Source of the DNA: CAYGAW01 sp964492135
GTDB taxonomy: Bacteria > Chloroflexota > Anaerolineae > UBA7937 > B3-Chlor
Direction of reading: 5' to 3'
DNA length: 14,692 nt
Assembly (NCBI GenBank): GCA_964492135.1
Contig: CAZBJW010000095.1
Coordinates: 1 to 14,692 of the forward strand
Under the pieces are notes generated by a model that was not told the DNA's origin, made no database searches, and saw nothing but the letters and a program-made list of their open reading frames with translations. Within the stretch, counting starts at the first letter, position 1, and each line of letters starts with the position of its first letter. Below are positions 13,747-14,692 of the stretch, piece by piece. The translations under genes were made by a program, and so were the position numbers.

Positions 13747-14692
13747 TCATCCGCGCGAGGAAGGAGCACCACGGCTCTCTGCGATTTCCAGAAGCACGGG
13801 AACGTCCACGTTGCCGCCGCTGACGACCACCGCGACCTGACGCCCCACTTCTTTCGGTTTCGTGTGGACAAGGGCTGCTATGCCTACAGCCCCTCCCCCT
13901 TCCACCACCAGACGAAGCTCCTCCAGTGCAAAAACCATCGCCGCGGCAATCTCCTCGTCAGAGACCAACACGAAGTCATCGACGAGCTTCCGGCACGACC
14001 CAAACGTGTACTGATTGTCCTGCCCGATGCCACCAACGAGGGCGTCAGCGAGGGTTTCTTCCTCATCCATGGTGATGGGCCTACCAGCCTTCAGGCTGTG
14101 GTACATAACCGGCGCGCGATCCATAGAAACGCCTATCAAGCGAACGTCGGCATTGGCAGACTTCAGCGCTAGTGCGATCCCCGATATCAACCCACCTCCT
14201 CCCACAGGCACCAGCACGGTGTCGACCTGGGGCAGATCCTCCTCTATCTCCATACCGATGGTGCCCTGCCCCGCGATGACGAAGGGATCATCGTAGGGGT
14301 TCACCATCGTCAACCCTCGCTCCTCCGCCAATCGAGGCGCCTGCTCCTCTGCTTCGTCGTAGGTCTCGCCGCAGACCAGTATCTCCGCGCCCAGCCCCCT
14401 TATGGCTTCCACTTTGTTGCTGGGAACACCCTCTGGAACGCAGATGGTGGCCGCGATGTCCAGTCTCTGGGCCACATACGCCACCGCCCGCCCATGATTG
14501 CCGGTGGACACCGTGATCACCCCGCGTTCCTTCTCCTCTGGCGTGAGGGTGAGCATTCTGTTCGCCGCACCCCGGACCTTGAAGGAGCCCGTCTCCTGCA
14601 AGCTCTCCAGCTTCAGATAGACCGAGGAGCCAACCACCCTGGATAGCGCACGGGAGCTGATCAATGGTGTTTTTCTGGCTAAAGGTTTGATC
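13747..14692 (-). CDS. PLP-dependent threonine/serine dehydratase-like enzyme, 5' end outside window
   Basis: Fold-type II PLP enzyme expected to deaminate threonine or serine to a 2-oxoacid and ammonia. The catalytic Lys is in TGSFKVRGA (residue 38 of the visible 314), the STGNHG phosphate/substrate loop follows, and the PLP-phosphate Gly loop is PVGGGGLISG. The PLP-ring Ser is in VVVSGGN near the end. The frame stays open to the right edge. The codons before the in-frame TTG at 14664 read IKPLARKTP, which is the normal family N-terminus, so the gene begins beyond the window and is not a TTG start. There is no C-terminal ACT domain, so it resembles the catabolic dehydratase/serine racemase type rather than biosynthetic IlvA. 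It is followed, after 81 bases, by the UroD-like gene and then ridA. Serine racemase or another beta-eliminating lyase remains possible. Confidence 0.9.
   Translation of the reverse strand, partial: IKPLARKTPLISSRALSRVVGSSVYLKLESLQETGSFKVRGAANRMLTLTPEEKERGVITVSTGNHGRAVAYVAQRLDIAATICVPEGVPSNKVEAIRGLGAEILVCGETYDEAEEQAPRLAEERGLTMVNPYDDPFVIAGQGTIGMEIEEDLPQVDTVLVPVGGGGLISGIALALKSANADVRLIGVSMDRAPVMYHSLKAGRPITMDEEETLADALVGGIGQDNQYTFGSCRKLVDDFVLVSDEEIAAAMVFALEELRLVVEGGGAVGIAALVHTKPKEVGRQVAVVVSGGNVDVPVLLEIAESRGAPSSRG

Noticed and set aside
13099..14172. 357-codon plus-strand open frame opposite the UroD-like and dehydratase genes
   Set aside because: It spans two convincing minus-strand genes and the gap between them, with no domain or ribosome binding site, so it is a shadow frame.
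14662..14664. TTG 14664 as the start of the Thr/Ser dehydratase
   Set aside because: The frame continues upstream to the window edge and encodes the normal family N-terminus (ARKTP), so the gene is simply cut by the window.

Overview
This is a GC-rich, densely packed bacterial window with three blocks of genes that together look like a locus for taking up peptides and fermenting amino acids. The strongest call is a glycyl radical enzyme (GRE) with its activating enzyme. Its active-site residues match trans-4-hydroxy-L-proline dehydratase (HypD) position by position, so the host should be an anaerobe. Protein style (Dpp/Opp transporter, UroD-like protein, RidA, short Thr/Ser dehydratase) would suit an Anaerolineae-like Chloroflexota or a similar uncultured lineage, but nothing in the window fixes the taxonomy. 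There is no rRNA, tRNA, CRISPR array, insertion sequence or phage gene.

Layout, left to right. (A) Plus strand, about 1-6078: the 3' end of a family-5 extracytoplasmic solute-binding protein, a DppB-type permease, a DppC-type permease, the DppD and DppF ATPases, then a zinc carboxypeptidase of the M14 type with no visible signal peptide. Two hairpins without T-tracts lie in the only two sizeable gaps of this operon. One follows the binding-protein gene (13 bp perfect stem) and one follows the second ATPase gene (7 bp perfect stem). (B) Minus strand, 6128-8661: ornithine aminotransferase (rocD) followed by an M20 metallopeptidase/deacylase. (C) Plus strand, 8902-12232: GRE activase and HypD-type dehydratase, divergent from rocD across a 240 bp region. 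That region holds a good sigma70-like promoter (TTGCCT-17 bp-TAGAAT) with a perfect palindrome directly against its -35 element. (D) Minus strand, 12245 to the right edge: a short PLP-dependent Thr/Ser dehydratase running off the window, a UroD-like protein and a RidA imine deaminase. This block is convergent with hypD.

How it may work together (inference). The transporter imports peptides, and the cytoplasmic M14 and M20 enzymes trim or deacylate them. HypD dehydrates free trans-4-hydroxyproline to pyrroline-5-carboxylate (P5C). The divergent rocD product interconverts ornithine and glutamate semialdehyde, the open form of P5C. P5C is therefore the node joining blocks B and C. No P5C reductase or P5C dehydrogenase gene is present in the window. 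In block D the dehydratase would release 2-aminoacrylate or 2-aminocrotonate, which is what RidA hydrolyses. A plausible reading is scavenging of collagen- or plant-cell-wall-derived (hydroxyproline-rich) peptides.
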